A stretch of 64,000 bases of DNA from Kibdelosporangium banguiense (GCF_017876405.1 NZ_JAGINW010000001.1:7825203-7889202), one strand, 5' to 3'. Shown: positions 8,433 through 17,393, counted from the first letter of the stretch. The notes: generated from the sequence alone by a model not told the origin. Made by a program: numbers and translations.

Positions 8433-9383
8433 TCAGTCCGGTGTTCGTTGGAAGGCTGTGCGGTAGGTGTTGGGATTTGTGCCGACGATCCGTTTGAAGC
8501 GGTCACGGAATGCGGTCGGTGAGCCGAAGCCGACCTGACCGGCGATCCGGTCGACGGGGTGGTTGGTGGCCTCAAGGAGGTACTGGGCCTGGCGGATGCG
8601 GGCGCGCAGCAGCCACTGCAGGGGCGTGGTGCCGGTTTGTTCGCGGAAGCGGCGGTTGAGGGTGCGGGTGCTCATACCTGCCTGGGCCGCGATGTCTTCC
8701 AGGGTGAGTTCTTTGGCGGAGTTGTCCTCCAACCAGCGCAGGATGGGCTCGAGAACGCAGCCGCGGGGTGTGGGTGGCTGGTCGTGGACGATGAATTGTG
8801 CTTGTCCGCCTTCACGTTCCAGCGGCATCACGGACAGGCGCGCGGCGTCGGCGGCGACTGCTGATCCGTAGTCGCGGCGGATGAGGTGCAGGCAGAGGTC
8901 GAGGCCGGCTGCGGCGCCCGCGGACGTGAGGAACTGGCCGTTGTCGACGTAGAGCACGTCCGGGTCGACGTCGATTTCGGGGTGCTTCTTGGCCAGTTCG
9001 ACGGCGCCCAGCCAATGTGTTGTCGCGCGGTGCCCGTCCAGCAGGCCTGTGGCGGCGAGGGTGAACGCGCCGGAGCAGATCGAGGCGATGCGGGCGCCGT
9101 TCGTGGCCGCCTGCCGCAAGGCTTCGAGTGCTTCTTCAGGCGGCGTTCGGTCGACGTCCGCGCAGCCAGGCACGATGATCGTGTCGGCTTCGGCCAAGGC
9201 TTCGAGGCCCCATGGCGCCTGCAAGGTGAACGCGCCCGCGTCGACAGTCGGGGTGACGCCGCAGACCTGCACGCGATAGGCGAGGCGGCCGTCGGGAAGA
9301 CGAGTCCGCGTGAACACCTCGATCGGGGTGGACAGATCGAACGGAATGACCTTGTCCAGGGCCAGAACAGCCACGGTGTGCAT
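8433..9383 (-). CDS. GlxA-family transcriptional regulator (DJ-1/PfpI domain plus AraC HTH)
   Basis: 316 residues. The N-terminal half is a DJ-1/PfpI-like amidotransferase fold: TVAVLALDKVIPFDLSTPIE at the start, TIIVPGC, and the nucleophile-elbow-like ASICSGAFTLAATGLLDG with a Cys. The C-terminal 100 residues are an AraC/XylS double HTH (LTLEDIAAQAGMSTRTLNRR, GTTPLQWLLRARI, VGFGSPTAFRDRFKRIVG). GlxA-type proteins regulate catabolic, often quaternary-amine, genes; the Cys site usually acts as sensor rather than enzyme. The neighbours are a convergent STAND gene and a separately terminated operon, so the target is unclear. It may act elsewhere or on itself. Confidence 0.9.
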   Translation of the reverse strand: MHTVAVLALDKVIPFDLSTPIEVFTRTRLPDGRLAYRVQVCGVTPTVDAGAFTLQAPWGLEALAEADTIIVPGCADVDRTPPEEALEALRQAATNGARIASICSGAFTLAATGLLDGHRATTHWLGAVELAKKHPEIDVDPDVLYVDNGQFLTSAGAAAGLDLCLHLIRRDYGSAVAADAARLSVMPLEREGGQAQFIVHDQPPTPRGCVLEPILRWLEDNSAKELTLEDIAAQAGMSTRTLNRRFREQTGTTPLQWLLRARIRQAQYLLEATNHPVDRIAGQVGFGSPTAFRDRFKRIVGTNPNTYRTAFQRTPD

Positions 9384-9421
9384 GGCAATATCCTAGCCAA
9401 ACACCTGATTCCAGCCAGGCT

Positions 9422-9456
9422 GTGATCGCCAGGGCCGTGGATGCCCTGGCGATCAC
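9422..9456 (-). terminator. Intrinsic terminator hairpin after the sugar dehydrogenase gene
   Basis: Perfect 14-bp stem (9422-9435 with 9443-9456) and 7-base loop, starting 5 bases past the stop of the leftward sugar dehydrogenase gene. No T-run follows, which is common in actinomycete terminators. It separates the polysaccharide operon from the GlxA-type gene. Confidence 0.7.
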
Positions 9457-9460
9457 TGGC

Positions 9461-10642
9461 TCAGACGCGCTCGAAGGAGACGCGGTGCAGCTGGCCGGTG
9501 CGGTCGGTGACCACGTACATCTCACCGAAGCGGTCCACGCCGAACGAGCTGACCTGCGCCGGGAACTGCCCGATGCGGGCATTGGTGTACGTGCCGTCGC
9601 GGTTCTTGCGCACGGCCCACGCGGTGGCCGAGCAGTAGTCGGTCGCCACATAGGTGCCGAAGGCGAGGCGGGCGTGCTGGAAGCCCCGGTAGACGTGGCC
9701 GCCGATCACCGCACAGCCGTCGACCCGGGTCTGGTAGTGGAAAACCGGATCGGTGTAGTCGGCGCCTTCCTGGCAGCGCGCCGCGTTGAACACAGCCGGT
9801 CCCTCCATACAGGACCATCCGAAGTTCTGCCCGCCGCGCAACGACCTGGCGTGGTTGACCTCTTCGAACGCGCCCTGGCCCACGTCGGCGATCCACAGCG
9901 AGCCGTCGAGTGAGTCGAACGAGAACCGCCACGGGTTACGCAGGCCGTACGCCCAGATCTCCGGCTTCGCCCCGGCCGTCTTGGCGAACGGGTTGTCGCC
10001 AGGAACGCAGTAGGGGAGTTCGCCGCACGACTTGCTGACGTCCAGCCGCAGGATCTTGCCGAGCAGCGTGCCGAGGTTCAGGCCGTTGCCGTCCGGGTCG
10101 CCGCCACTGCCGCCGTCGCCGAGACTCCAGTAGAGATACCCGTCGGCCCCGAATGCGAGCTGGCCGCCGTTGTGGTTGTTGAACTTGGAGTGCTCCTGCG
10201 TGAGCAGGACCTGCTCTTTGGCCGGGTCGCCCAGCGGAACCCGCGAAAGCGTCAGTGCGCCGTCCGGTTGCCTGGTGTAGGCCACATATACCAATGAGGT
10301 CGTGGCAAAATCCGGTGCGGGCGCAATACCGAGCAGGCCCCGCTCGTTGGCGACGCTGTTCACACGGTCGCTGATGTCGAGCACCGGGGCGGCCGCGAGC
10401 CCGTCTGTCGGGTGGAAAACCCTTACAGTGCCGCGTTTCTCCGCGATCAGCATCCGTCCACTGTGGTCGTTCGCGGCCACCATGGCCACCGGCCGGACCA
10501 GGCCTTGCGCGACTTGGGTCATCACCACCTTCAACTCCTCGAGCGGCACCCCGAGTTCGTACCCGGCTGACGCGGGCGTGGCCGTGGCGGGCGGCAGAGC
10601 GGCCATCGCGAGCACGAGGCCTGCCCGTCTACGTCCTGACAT
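9461..10642 (-). CDS. Secreted PQQ-dependent sugar dehydrogenase (GSDH/Hedgehog-interacting-like beta-propeller)
   Basis: 393 residues from the ATG at 10642, preceded by GAGGAG at 6 bases; an in-frame GTG/ATG region up to 10702 has no such site. Signal peptide about 1-27 ending in PASA. The GSDH/YliI propeller motifs are present: NERGLLGIAPAPDF, VYVAYTR, NNHNGGQLAFGADGYLYWSLGDGG, ILRLDV, AYGLRNPWRFSFD, GSLWIADVGQGAFEEVN, GQNFGWSCMEG and VIGGHVYRG. Soluble aldose/sorbosone dehydrogenases of this fold oxidise free sugars outside the cell with PQQ. Several Cys residues (CGELPYC, SCMEG, DYC) suggest disulfides. Last gene of the SGNH-GH67-GSDH operon, 64 bases after GH67, so it may act on sugars released by those enzymes. 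Confidence 0.85.
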   Translation of the reverse strand: MSGRRRAGLVLAMAALPPATATPASAGYELGVPLEELKVVMTQVAQGLVRPVAMVAANDHSGRMLIAEKRGTVRVFHPTDGLAAAPVLDISDRVNSVANERGLLGIAPAPDFATTSLVYVAYTRQPDGALTLSRVPLGDPAKEQVLLTQEHSKFNNHNGGQLAFGADGYLYWSLGDGGSGGDPDGNGLNLGTLLGKILRLDVSKSCGELPYCVPGDNPFAKTAGAKPEIWAYGLRNPWRFSFDSLDGSLWIADVGQGAFEEVNHARSLRGGQNFGWSCMEGPAVFNAARCQEGADYTDPVFHYQTRVDGCAVIGGHVYRGFQHARLAFGTYVATDYCSATAWAVRKNRDGTYTNARIGQFPAQVSSFGVDRFGEMYVVTDRTGQLHRVSFERV

Positions 10643-10706
10643 GTGGAGCTCCTCAGGTATTGGGGAATCCAGTCGGGAGTTGGTACGCACGCGGACGATC
10701 ATCGGT

Positions 10707-13700
10707 TCAGACCGGTTTGGCCGAGTTGTCCCGTTTATCGGTACATACTGTGATCAGGCTTCGCCCAGGATGCTCCTGTGGGTTGTCAAGTGGTTGGAGT
10801 GGTTTGTGGTGGATGCGTTCGCCTTGGCTCTTGATGCGGAAATGGTCGAAGGCTACGTCGAGATCTGTGGTTGTTCCGGCGCGATTGAAGGCGATGAGGC
10901 CGGCGTCTGTTGGTTGGGCGGTCAGTGTGGTGGCGCCTAGGAACTTGTAGGTTGTTCCGTCGCTGGAGTAGTAGGCCTTGTAGGTGTTTTCTGCCTTTGT
11001 GAGTCTGAGCCAGAGGGCGCCGGATGTTCCGACGATTCGCTGGGCGTCGGAGCCGGTGATCTGGGAGGTGGTTGTCACTCCGTTTTGTTCGCGGATGAGG
11101 GCTACGCGGCGTTTGTCGATTGGGGCTGTTGCGTTGCTCATCTCCCAGGCCAGCTTGACGTAGTTGTCGTCGTCGGCGTAGGCGATGATGCCGCCTTGTT
11201 CGTTGTTGCTGGTCACTGGCCGCGAGAATACGAGGCGGGAATCCGCTGTCCAGTCGCCGTTCACGGGTTGCAACGCCACGTTCCGGGCCGTGTTTGCGCT
11301 CTCCTGGAGGTCACCGGTCTGCGACGTGATCACGAGTGAGCCGTTGGACAGCCGCCATTTGGAGCTATCCGGGCGGACCCATCGCCATTGTGGGCCCAGT
11401 TCAGCTGCGTTGAACTCGTCGCTTCCGCGGATTGGGGTGTCGAAGTCCACGGTGTAGGTCGAAGTCGCATCGCCGTTGGTGACCGTCACTTTTGCCTGGC
11501 CGGGGGACTGGTCGACGCGAACGGCGGCTACGGCGTCGTTGGCGGTGGCTGTTACTTTCGCATCGGGTAGTAGAACGTGATAGGCGAGTGTGTCCGGTGA
11601 GAAGGACGACAGCTGTCTGCCGTTGATTCGTATGGCCTTCAACGTGGTGTCTCGGACCTTGGTGAAGACGTAGTCCTTGACGATTGGTCCGAAGTAGCTT
11701 GTGCCGGTGACGCGGATGACAGCCCGGCTGGAGTCCTGTGAGAGGATTTCGTGTCGCACTCTGGGATCTGCTGGGATGACCTTGGTGATTGCCGGTGATG
11801 CGCCTGCGCGTACCGGGATTGTGTACGACTGGGCGGACAGGTCGAAACCGCTGATTGTCCGGCCGTCGACGACTATCCTGATCGACAGGGGGCCGTTGTC
11901 CACGGGAATCTGCCGGCCGCTGAATTCCTTCCAGTAGTTCACGCTGGTGTCGCGCCAGTCGGCCGCGTCGGTTTCCTGGGCGGAGAGCTTGGCCGCGACC
12001 TCCGAGAAACGGCGGGTGTCGATGAACGGACGCAAGGTGTCCCAGGTCTGGCGCATCCAGGTCACGTACTGGACGCCCATCTGGTAGCGGTACACCAGTT
12101 CATCCCAGAAGATTCGGCCGCTTCGCATTCGGTGGTTCCAGGGCACGTGGTGGAACCACATCATCAGGTTTTCCGGGACGGTGTCGATGTTGCCGTACTT
12201 CGTCGCCAGAGCAGGGAAGTACTGGGCGACGAAGTTGCTTCCCGTTGCTGAGCGGTCATAGCCCAGGCCGGCGCTGTCGGCCTTGTTGTAGTAGACCGGG
12301 CTCCAGTCGTCCTTGATGAACCACTGGGCCGGATTGGGGCCGTAGTGGTCGCTGGATCTGAACTGGTGGGCGACACCTAGTGGGGTCTGGTAGTTCACGA
12401 GCGCTTCCCGGGAGCCCATCATCATCTTCACGATGGTGTGTACTGGTTGCCGGTTGTTGCTCCAGGTCATCCGGACCCAGTCGTCGGCGATGTCCTCGGC
12501 GTCCAGTGTCCAGTTCCATGCCTGCCGGCCGAATGCGAACAGGTTTGCCTGAGAGAAGTGGTGCCCGGTCAGGTTGTCCGCGTTGCCGAGGTTGGCCACG
12601 CCCACGATCGCGGTGTCGGACTGGCCATGAGTTGTCCCATCCACCACGTTGCCCACCAGACCGGCGCCGTGGGTGTCGGTCTTCAGGACCTCCTCCCACA
12701 TCGGGGCCAGGTAGGAGAGCATTGTGCTCTGGCCGGTGTACTCCTGGGTGACCTGTAGTTCGATTGCCTGGTTGGTGTTCTCCATGCGGCCGAACATCGG
12801 GTGGATCGGTTCCCTGGCCTGGAAGTCGAGTGGGCCGTTCTTGGTCTGCAGGAAGACGTTGCCGGCGAATCTGCCGCGCGTTCCGTCCGGCTGGAGTTCG
12901 TCGTCGATGTGGCCGAATTCGAGATATGGCCGCTTCAGCCGGTCGTTGTCCACATTGGCGTTGTAGACGAAGGTGCGCCAGAAGATCGTCATGCCCAGCG
13001 GTGCGACTGCCGCCGCGACTCCGTTGGCGCCGTCCCCGTGGTCGTAGCCGAAGTCCTGGGGTCCGGGCTGTCCCTCGGAGTTGGCCTTCACGGTGAATCC
13101 GATGAAATCGGGGATCGCGGCCTGCAACTGCCGCGCTCTGCGGTTCCACCACGACTGGAATGCCGCGCCGTACGGGTTCAGTTGCTGGTTGGTCAACGTG
13201 TCCGGCGCGAACCTGGCATCCGTTGGAGAGGCGTAGTTGATGGACACAGCGAGCTTGATTCCGTAGGGGCGCAACGCGTCGGCGAGTGCCGCTTCCTGCT
13301 CGATGTACGCCGGCGTGAGGTAGGCGGCGTTGGCGTTGACATTGTTGATTGTGATGCCGTTGATCCCTACGGACGCCATTGCGCGCGCTGCCACGATGTA
13401 GCGGTCGAGGATGACCGGCAGGTTCTTCCCGGCGCTGGCGCCTGTCGCGGCGAAGTTGAAGATCGCGCCGTTCTCACCATTCAGTCCACCAGTCCCGGCG
13501 GGGTTGTTGCCGGCGTAGAGGCGTTCGGTTTCCCAGTAGTTCAGGTGGCGGCGCTTGATCTTGGGCGTCTCCGCGATGGCCAGACCGGTGATGGGCTTGT
13601 GCGTCTGGAGGAGTCGCAGGAAGGCGAATGTGCCGTACAAGGCGCCGATGTCGGTGTTACCGGCGATGACGGTTCCCTGGGAGACCGAACGGATGAGGTA

Positions 13701-14153
13701 GCCGTCCTTGCCGATCGAGGCCAGATCGCGGGCGGAGATGTACCGGCTCACAATTGGCGAACTGTCCCGGGTTCCTACGATCACGGCGCCATCGCGCGGG
13801 CTGGTCTCCACCGGTACGGCTTTGTCCAGCAGTCCGCCAAGTCCTCTGGTCAGTTCGTTTCTGGCCGCTGCCAAGGTGGATTCCATCAGGTTCTCGGCCG
13901 AACCCGGTGCCATGCTCAGGTTCGGCGTGTGGCGGTGCACCTTCTCGCGATCGGAGTTCTCCACGACGATTGTGCTGATCGATCGCCGGTATTCGGCGAG
14001 GAGACCCGGGTCGCCGACCGGTACATAGCGCAGCCACATACTTGAGCCGTCGTAGCTGCTATCTGACTGCGCGGCGACCGCGGGCTGGACGGTTGTCAGC
14101 AACCCGGCGAGCACTATGCATGCCACGAACAGCGCGCCTGACCGCACACGCAT
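10707..14153 (-). CDS. Secreted GH67 alpha-glucuronidase fused to C-terminal beta-sandwich modules
   Basis: 1148 residues from the ATG at 14153 (GGAGG 7 bases upstream). Signal peptide about 1-28 (ending AVAA). The GH67 part covers about residues 40-730. The acid Glu360 lies in GFTVKANSEGQPGP. The two base residues are Asp443 in KNGPLDFQ and Glu471 in LQVTQEYTGQ, 28 residues apart as in characterised enzymes. The family removes 4-O-methyl-glucuronic acid from xylo-oligosaccharides. After the catalytic core come a cadherin-like segment (TTLKAIRINGRQLSSFSPDT, about 850-920) and a concanavalin-like domain of GH43 C2 type from about 930 (DEFNAAELGPQWRW ... GGIIAYADDDNYVKLAWE). GH67 enzymes are usually about 700 residues and often intracellular, so this exported fusion is unusual. 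Operon partner of the SGNH esterase. Confidence 0.9.
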   Translation of the reverse strand: MRVRSGALFVACIVLAGLLTTVQPAVAAQSDSSYDGSSMWLRYVPVGDPGLLAEYRRSISTIVVENSDREKVHRHTPNLSMAPGSAENLMESTLAAARNELTRGLGGLLDKAVPVETSPRDGAVIVGTRDSSPIVSRYISARDLASIGKDGYLIRSVSQGTVIAGNTDIGALYGTFAFLRLLQTHKPITGLAIAETPKIKRRHLNYWETERLYAGNNPAGTGGLNGENGAIFNFAATGASAGKNLPVILDRYIVAARAMASVGINGITINNVNANAAYLTPAYIEQEAALADALRPYGIKLAVSINYASPTDARFAPDTLTNQQLNPYGAAFQSWWNRRARQLQAAIPDFIGFTVKANSEGQPGPQDFGYDHGDGANGVAAAVAPLGMTIFWRTFVYNANVDNDRLKRPYLEFGHIDDELQPDGTRGRFAGNVFLQTKNGPLDFQAREPIHPMFGRMENTNQAIELQVTQEYTGQSTMLSYLAPMWEEVLKTDTHGAGLVGNVVDGTTHGQSDTAIVGVANLGNADNLTGHHFSQANLFAFGRQAWNWTLDAEDIADDWVRMTWSNNRQPVHTIVKMMMGSREALVNYQTPLGVAHQFRSSDHYGPNPAQWFIKDDWSPVYYNKADSAGLGYDRSATGSNFVAQYFPALATKYGNIDTVPENLMMWFHHVPWNHRMRSGRIFWDELVYRYQMGVQYVTWMRQTWDTLRPFIDTRRFSEVAAKLSAQETDAADWRDTSVNYWKEFSGRQIPVDNGPLSIRIVVDGRTISGFDLSAQSYTIPVRAGASPAITKVIPADPRVRHEILSQDSSRAVIRVTGTSYFGPIVKDYVFTKVRDTTLKAIRINGRQLSSFSPDTLAYHVLLPDAKVTATANDAVAAVRVDQSPGQAKVTVTNGDATSTYTVDFDTPIRGSDEFNAAELGPQWRWVRPDSSKWRLSNGSLVITSQTGDLQESANTARNVALQPVNGDWTADSRLVFSRPVTSNNEQGGIIAYADDDNYVKLAWEMSNATAPIDKRRVALIREQNGVTTTSQITGSDAQRIVGTSGALWLRLTKAENTYKAYYSSDGTTYKFLGATTLTAQPTDAGLIAFNRAGTTTDLDVAFDHFRIKSQGERIHHKPLQPLDNPQEHPGRSLITVCTDKRDNSAKPV

Positions 14154-14180
14154 CGCAGGTTCCTCCACTCGTTGGGATCT

Positions 14181-15473
14181 CTAACGCAGCAGCGAGGCGG
14201 GGACGGCATCGGCCAGCACCTTGTACCCGAACGGGTTCAGGTGCAGGTGGTCCCCTCCGTCGACGCTGGGCAGCAGTCGCTTGGGGTCGGCGGGATCACG
14301 GGTCACGGCGTCGAAATCGATGACGGTGTCGAACTTCCGGCTGGTTCGGATCCACCGGTTGACTGTCTGGCGGGCCGCTTCGCGGTGTCCGGCTGCGTCG
14401 TCGTAAGCGCTGTTCCCGCCGAATGGCAGCAAGGTCGCGCCGTAGACCCGGATGTCGTGGGCATGGGCACGGATGATGATCTGCTCGTAGGCGGCGATCA
14501 GGTCTTCCGCGACTTCGCGTTGCGGCCCTTCTGCGGCTTGGGCCGTGCCGATGTCATTGACGCCTTCGAACACGATGAGCCACTTGACCCCGCTCTGCGC
14601 CAGGACATCGCGATCGAGCCGGGCCAGGGCGCTTGGGCCAAGGCCGTCGTTGAGTACCCGGTTGCCGCCCGCGGCCTGGTTCAGCACCGCGATCCCTGCT
14701 GTGCGTGGGTGGGACTGCAACCGGTCCAGCAGTTGGTCCGGCCAGCGGTCGTTCATGTTGGTCGTGGAGCCGCGACCATCGGTCAACGAGTCGCCCAGCA
14801 TGACCACACCGCCAGTGGACTGTCTGGTCATCACTTCGACTCCGCTGAGGAAGTACCAGTGATTGGTGATGGTCGCGCCGGGCAGGTCTTCGGCGTCGAT
14901 GTGGTTGCCGGACAACAGATACGAGGTGGTCCGGGAGCCGGGATGTGAAGTGATGTTGTTGGACGCCTGGCCCTTGGCAAGGTAGATCGTCACCGTCAGG
15001 TTCGTTCGCGCGGGCAGCGCGAGGGCGATCGGATCCGACACCACCTGCGCCCCGACCGGAACGTCCACAGAGGACATTCCCTGGAACGTCACCGGCCGCT
15101 CGGTGCCGGGCTGGATCGCACTGACGCCGGCCTTCCCGTCGGCCGGCAGTGCCACTGACACGCCGGTGATCGGCAACGTCGCGCCCCCGAATGCGTTGGA
15201 GAAACGCAACCTCGCCACCTGCCCGCCGACCGACACCCGGAGGGTCTGCCGCAACGTGCTGTCGGCCAGGACCAGGTTGTCCGCGGTGAACGGCGGAGGC
15301 GGCATGTTGCCGGGCTCGGTCAGCTGCGGCATGGCCGTCCACGTGTTGACCCACCGGCCCGCGCCCGATTCGGTGTCCATGCTGCCTGATGGCTCCGTTT
15401 CGCCGATGACGGACGCCATGAGCAGAACGCCGATCGTAAGTGCTCCCACGACAACCGACGACGTTCTGCCCAT
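14181..15473 (-). CDS. Secreted SGNH/GDSL-family esterase
   Basis: 430 residues; ATG preceded by GGGAGG at 7 bases. N-terminal hydrophobic signal segment (about 5-24). A beta-rich N-terminal region (about 40-205) precedes the SGNH fold. Block I is VVMLGDSLTDG with Ser229. The oxyanion Gly/Asn lie in NQAAGGNRVLND and FEGVNDIG. Block V is DGGDHLHLNPFGY with Asp408 and His411. This layout matches secreted SGNH proteins that remove acetyl or feruloyl groups from plant polysaccharides. It is first in the leftward operon with the GH67 enzyme and sugar dehydrogenase, and two CGAAACTTTCG operators lie just upstream. A xylan side-chain esterase is the best guess; the exact ester is not visible. Confidence 0.88.
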   Translation of the reverse strand: MGRTSSVVVGALTIGVLLMASVIGETEPSGSMDTESGAGRWVNTWTAMPQLTEPGNMPPPPFTADNLVLADSTLRQTLRVSVGGQVARLRFSNAFGGATLPITGVSVALPADGKAGVSAIQPGTERPVTFQGMSSVDVPVGAQVVSDPIALALPARTNLTVTIYLAKGQASNNITSHPGSRTTSYLLSGNHIDAEDLPGATITNHWYFLSGVEVMTRQSTGGVVMLGDSLTDGRGSTTNMNDRWPDQLLDRLQSHPRTAGIAVLNQAAGGNRVLNDGLGPSALARLDRDVLAQSGVKWLIVFEGVNDIGTAQAAEGPQREVAEDLIAAYEQIIIRAHAHDIRVYGATLLPFGGNSAYDDAAGHREAARQTVNRWIRTSRKFDTVIDFDAVTRDPADPKRLLPSVDGGDHLHLNPFGYKVLADAVPASLLR

Positions 15474-15505
15474 GGGTGCGCCTCCCGATCCATGACAACA
15501 GGGAC

Positions 15506-15516
15506 CGAAACTTTCG
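15506..15516. promoter_or_regulatory. Operator copy 1, CGAAACTTTCG palindrome
   Basis: Perfect 11-base palindrome (CGAAA-C-TTTCG) 33 bases upstream of the SGNH start codon. It matches, from memory, the inverted repeat bound by the LacI-family xylan regulators BxlR/XlnR of Streptomyces. An identical 11-mer lies 93 bases away. Confidence 0.6.
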
Positions 15517-15596
15517 ACAGCGTGATGCGGCCAGCGTTCTTCGAACGTAGAACCGGTCGGCCATCGAGGTCAAGCGGTCACGGGTGGTCATGGTGC

Positions 15597-15611
15597 TTCG
15601 AAACTTTCGAA
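15597..15611. promoter_or_regulatory. Operator copy 2, TTCGAAA-C-TTTCGAA palindrome
   Basis: Perfect 15-base palindrome containing the same CGAAACTTTCG core as the site at 15506. It sits between the divergent SGNH esterase and cysteine-peptidase genes, so it could affect either promoter. Position and link to xylan genes favour the esterase operon. Confidence 0.6.
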
Positions 15612-15691
15612 CCAGGCTGGTCTGGTGGCGCGCACAAGTTGTGGAGCCGGGACTGCAATGATTCTGCAATCCGGATCGGCAGAGTCGGCTC

Positions 15692-17164
15692 ATGTGGCAG
15701 GTCGACAAGCGGGCTGAGCAGGCGGATTCGGGCACATCACGGACGGTCGGCGGATTGCCGTCGTCGGTGCTTTCCGCTGCGGGCAACCAGGCTGTGGTCC
15801 GCATGGCCGCTGCCCAGCCGCGGATTGTCGCGCAGATGTCCGAGCTGGGAACCGTTTTTCACACTGTGACAGGGTTTCTGAGCGGGCAGGAGCTGGAGGG
15901 CTCCGTGGGTGTCGACGGCGTCAACGATCCCCGGGACGTGGCGATCGTGACGCGGATGCTGTTGATGGCGGGATACGTGGGCCTGGACATCGACGCGGAG
16001 ATCACCCAGTTTCAGCGCGAGGTCCTGAAGTGGTCGAAGCCCGACGGGCGGATCGATCCCGGTGGCCGGACATTCAAGGCGCTCAAGGAGCATCAGCCCA
16101 AGAGCAGTGGCAAGGCGAACCCGTGGGGCGATCCGCAGCCCGATACCGCGGCGGCTCCTGCCGGGATCGAGGAACAACTCCGGAGACTTGAGGAGCTGTC
16201 GGCCAAACCCACGACGAACAGCTCCAACGACGAGGAGACCAACAGCGTTCGCAAGCAGCTTGTCAGCGGGATCGCGGCGGCACGCGCGATGGTCGAGACA
16301 GTCACGGACCCGGCCAAGAAGGCTGAGTACTTCCGGCGCCTCAACGCGGTCGCGCCGTTCTACTCACAGGGCTACAACGAGAAGATCATCGGTAACGCCC
16401 CGAAACTGACGTGCAACCTCACCGTGGCGTCCATGTGTCTTGAGCAGCTGGGCAAGAGCGCGGCCGACTACACGGACCCGTACGGCACACTCGCGGCCAT
16501 CAAGACCTGGGCGACCGGTGACATCGAGTCGAGCTACCACAAGCAGATGGACTTCAGCAGGCTCGCGGACTTCATGCAACTCGTCGCGGTGGCCGAGAAA
16601 CTCGGCAAGGTCGCCAACCCCACCGATGAGCAGATCAACGCCGCCCGCATCGAGGCGATCAGCTGGGTCGACGACGGCTACCCGGTACTGCAGGCCCTGT
16701 TCCGCGGTTTCGGCGTGAGCGCCGAGACCAAGTCCCACGACCGGGGAACCGAACTGTCTGCCATCGGCGCGGCGAACACCCTGGGAGCAGGAGGCATCTG
16801 GGACAGGATCGACCGTCGCGAGGCCGCAGCTCGTGGCGGCCAACCCGACGACGCCTCGGTAGTCGAGGCCGGACGCGCGTATGACGCCAAGGACGCGGTG
16901 GTACGCGGCCGGACTGTCCGGGCCGAGGACATCGAGCTGGAGGGCTACAAGAAGTGGGCCATGGACACGTTCGTGCCGATCCTGAACGCCGGCCGCCCGG
17001 TGGCAGTGGGGCAGTGGAACCACTGGATGCGGCTGGAAGCGATCGACGACGACGTCGTCACCATCGACGACCCCAGCTCGGGCACCCGGTCCAACCGCAA
17101 GTTCGCCTGGGAGGAAGCCCGCGCGGTCGGCTTGTTCTGGATCTCGCTGGTCGTGAAGCTGTAA
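15692..17164 (+). CDS. Probable eCIS-associated protein: AGN-motif N-terminus, peptidoglycan-binding-like domain, C39-like cysteine peptidase
   Basis: 490 residues, no signal peptide or membrane segment. Near the N-terminus SSVLSAAGNQAVVRM (24-38) matches the short L-x-x-x-AGN-x-AV sequence common at the start of proteins linked to extracellular contractile injection systems. Residues about 70-131 (SVGVDGVNDPRDVAIVTRML ... ITQFQREV ... DGRIDPGGRTFKAL) form a phage/peptidoglycan-binding-like module. A Pro/Ser-rich linker and charged helices lead to a C-terminal papain/C39-like fold with candidate catalytic Cys241 (KLTCNLTVASM), His444 (GQWNHWMRLEA) and Asp459/460 (TIDDPSSG). The start has only a weak ribosome site. 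No sheath, tube or baseplate gene is in the window, so it would be an orphan cargo or effector. It ends at a T-tailed terminator. Function is inference. Confidence 0.65.
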   Translation: MWQVDKRAEQADSGTSRTVGGLPSSVLSAAGNQAVVRMAAAQPRIVAQMSELGTVFHTVTGFLSGQELEGSVGVDGVNDPRDVAIVTRMLLMAGYVGLDIDAEITQFQREVLKWSKPDGRIDPGGRTFKALKEHQPKSSGKANPWGDPQPDTAAAPAGIEEQLRRLEELSAKPTTNSSNDEETNSVRKQLVSGIAAARAMVETVTDPAKKAEYFRRLNAVAPFYSQGYNEKIIGNAPKLTCNLTVASMCLEQLGKSAADYTDPYGTLAAIKTWATGDIESSYHKQMDFSRLADFMQLVAVAEKLGKVANPTDEQINAARIEAISWVDDGYPVLQALFRGFGVSAETKSHDRGTELSAIGAANTLGAGGIWDRIDRREAAARGGQPDDASVVEAGRAYDAKDAVVRGRTVRAEDIELEGYKKWAMDTFVPILNAGRPVAVGQWNHWMRLEAIDDDVVTIDDPSSGTRSNRKFAWEEARAVGLFWISLVVKL

Positions 17165-17188
17165 GGACAGGCCGTGCTCCTTTTTCCA

Positions 17189-17228
17189 GGTGTGGCCGCC
17201 GGCCGTGGCTTGGGCGGCCACACCTTTT
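17189..17228 (+). terminator. Rho-independent terminator after the eCIS-type gene
   Basis: Perfect 12-bp stem (17189-17200 with 17213-17224), 12-base loop, then TTTT at 17225-17228, starting 25 bases after the stop codon. The rest of the gap to 17393 shows no gene; a loose repeat GTTGTTCA/TGAACAAC (17345-17352, 17384-17391) is not convincing. Confidence 0.8.
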
Positions 17229-17393
17229 CCTCCCCCGGCCCGGCCTGCCGATTCGATGTGCGACACCCGCACCCCCAAGTTCCGGTGTCGCCGCCCGATC
17301 GCATCGAGGTGGCAGGCCGACCCTTCAAGTTGTAGACCTGATGGGTTGTTCAATCTCGGGAGCGCGCGCAGAACAATCAATGCTGAACAACGG

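Noticed and set aside
15535..15547. CGTTC-TTC-GAACG short dyad between the two xylan-type operators
   Set aside because: Only five-base arms and different core; not counted as a third operator.
17345..17391. Inverted repeat GTTGTTCA/TGAACAAC
   Set aside because: 31-base loop and no second copy; likely chance. Too weak for a terminator call.
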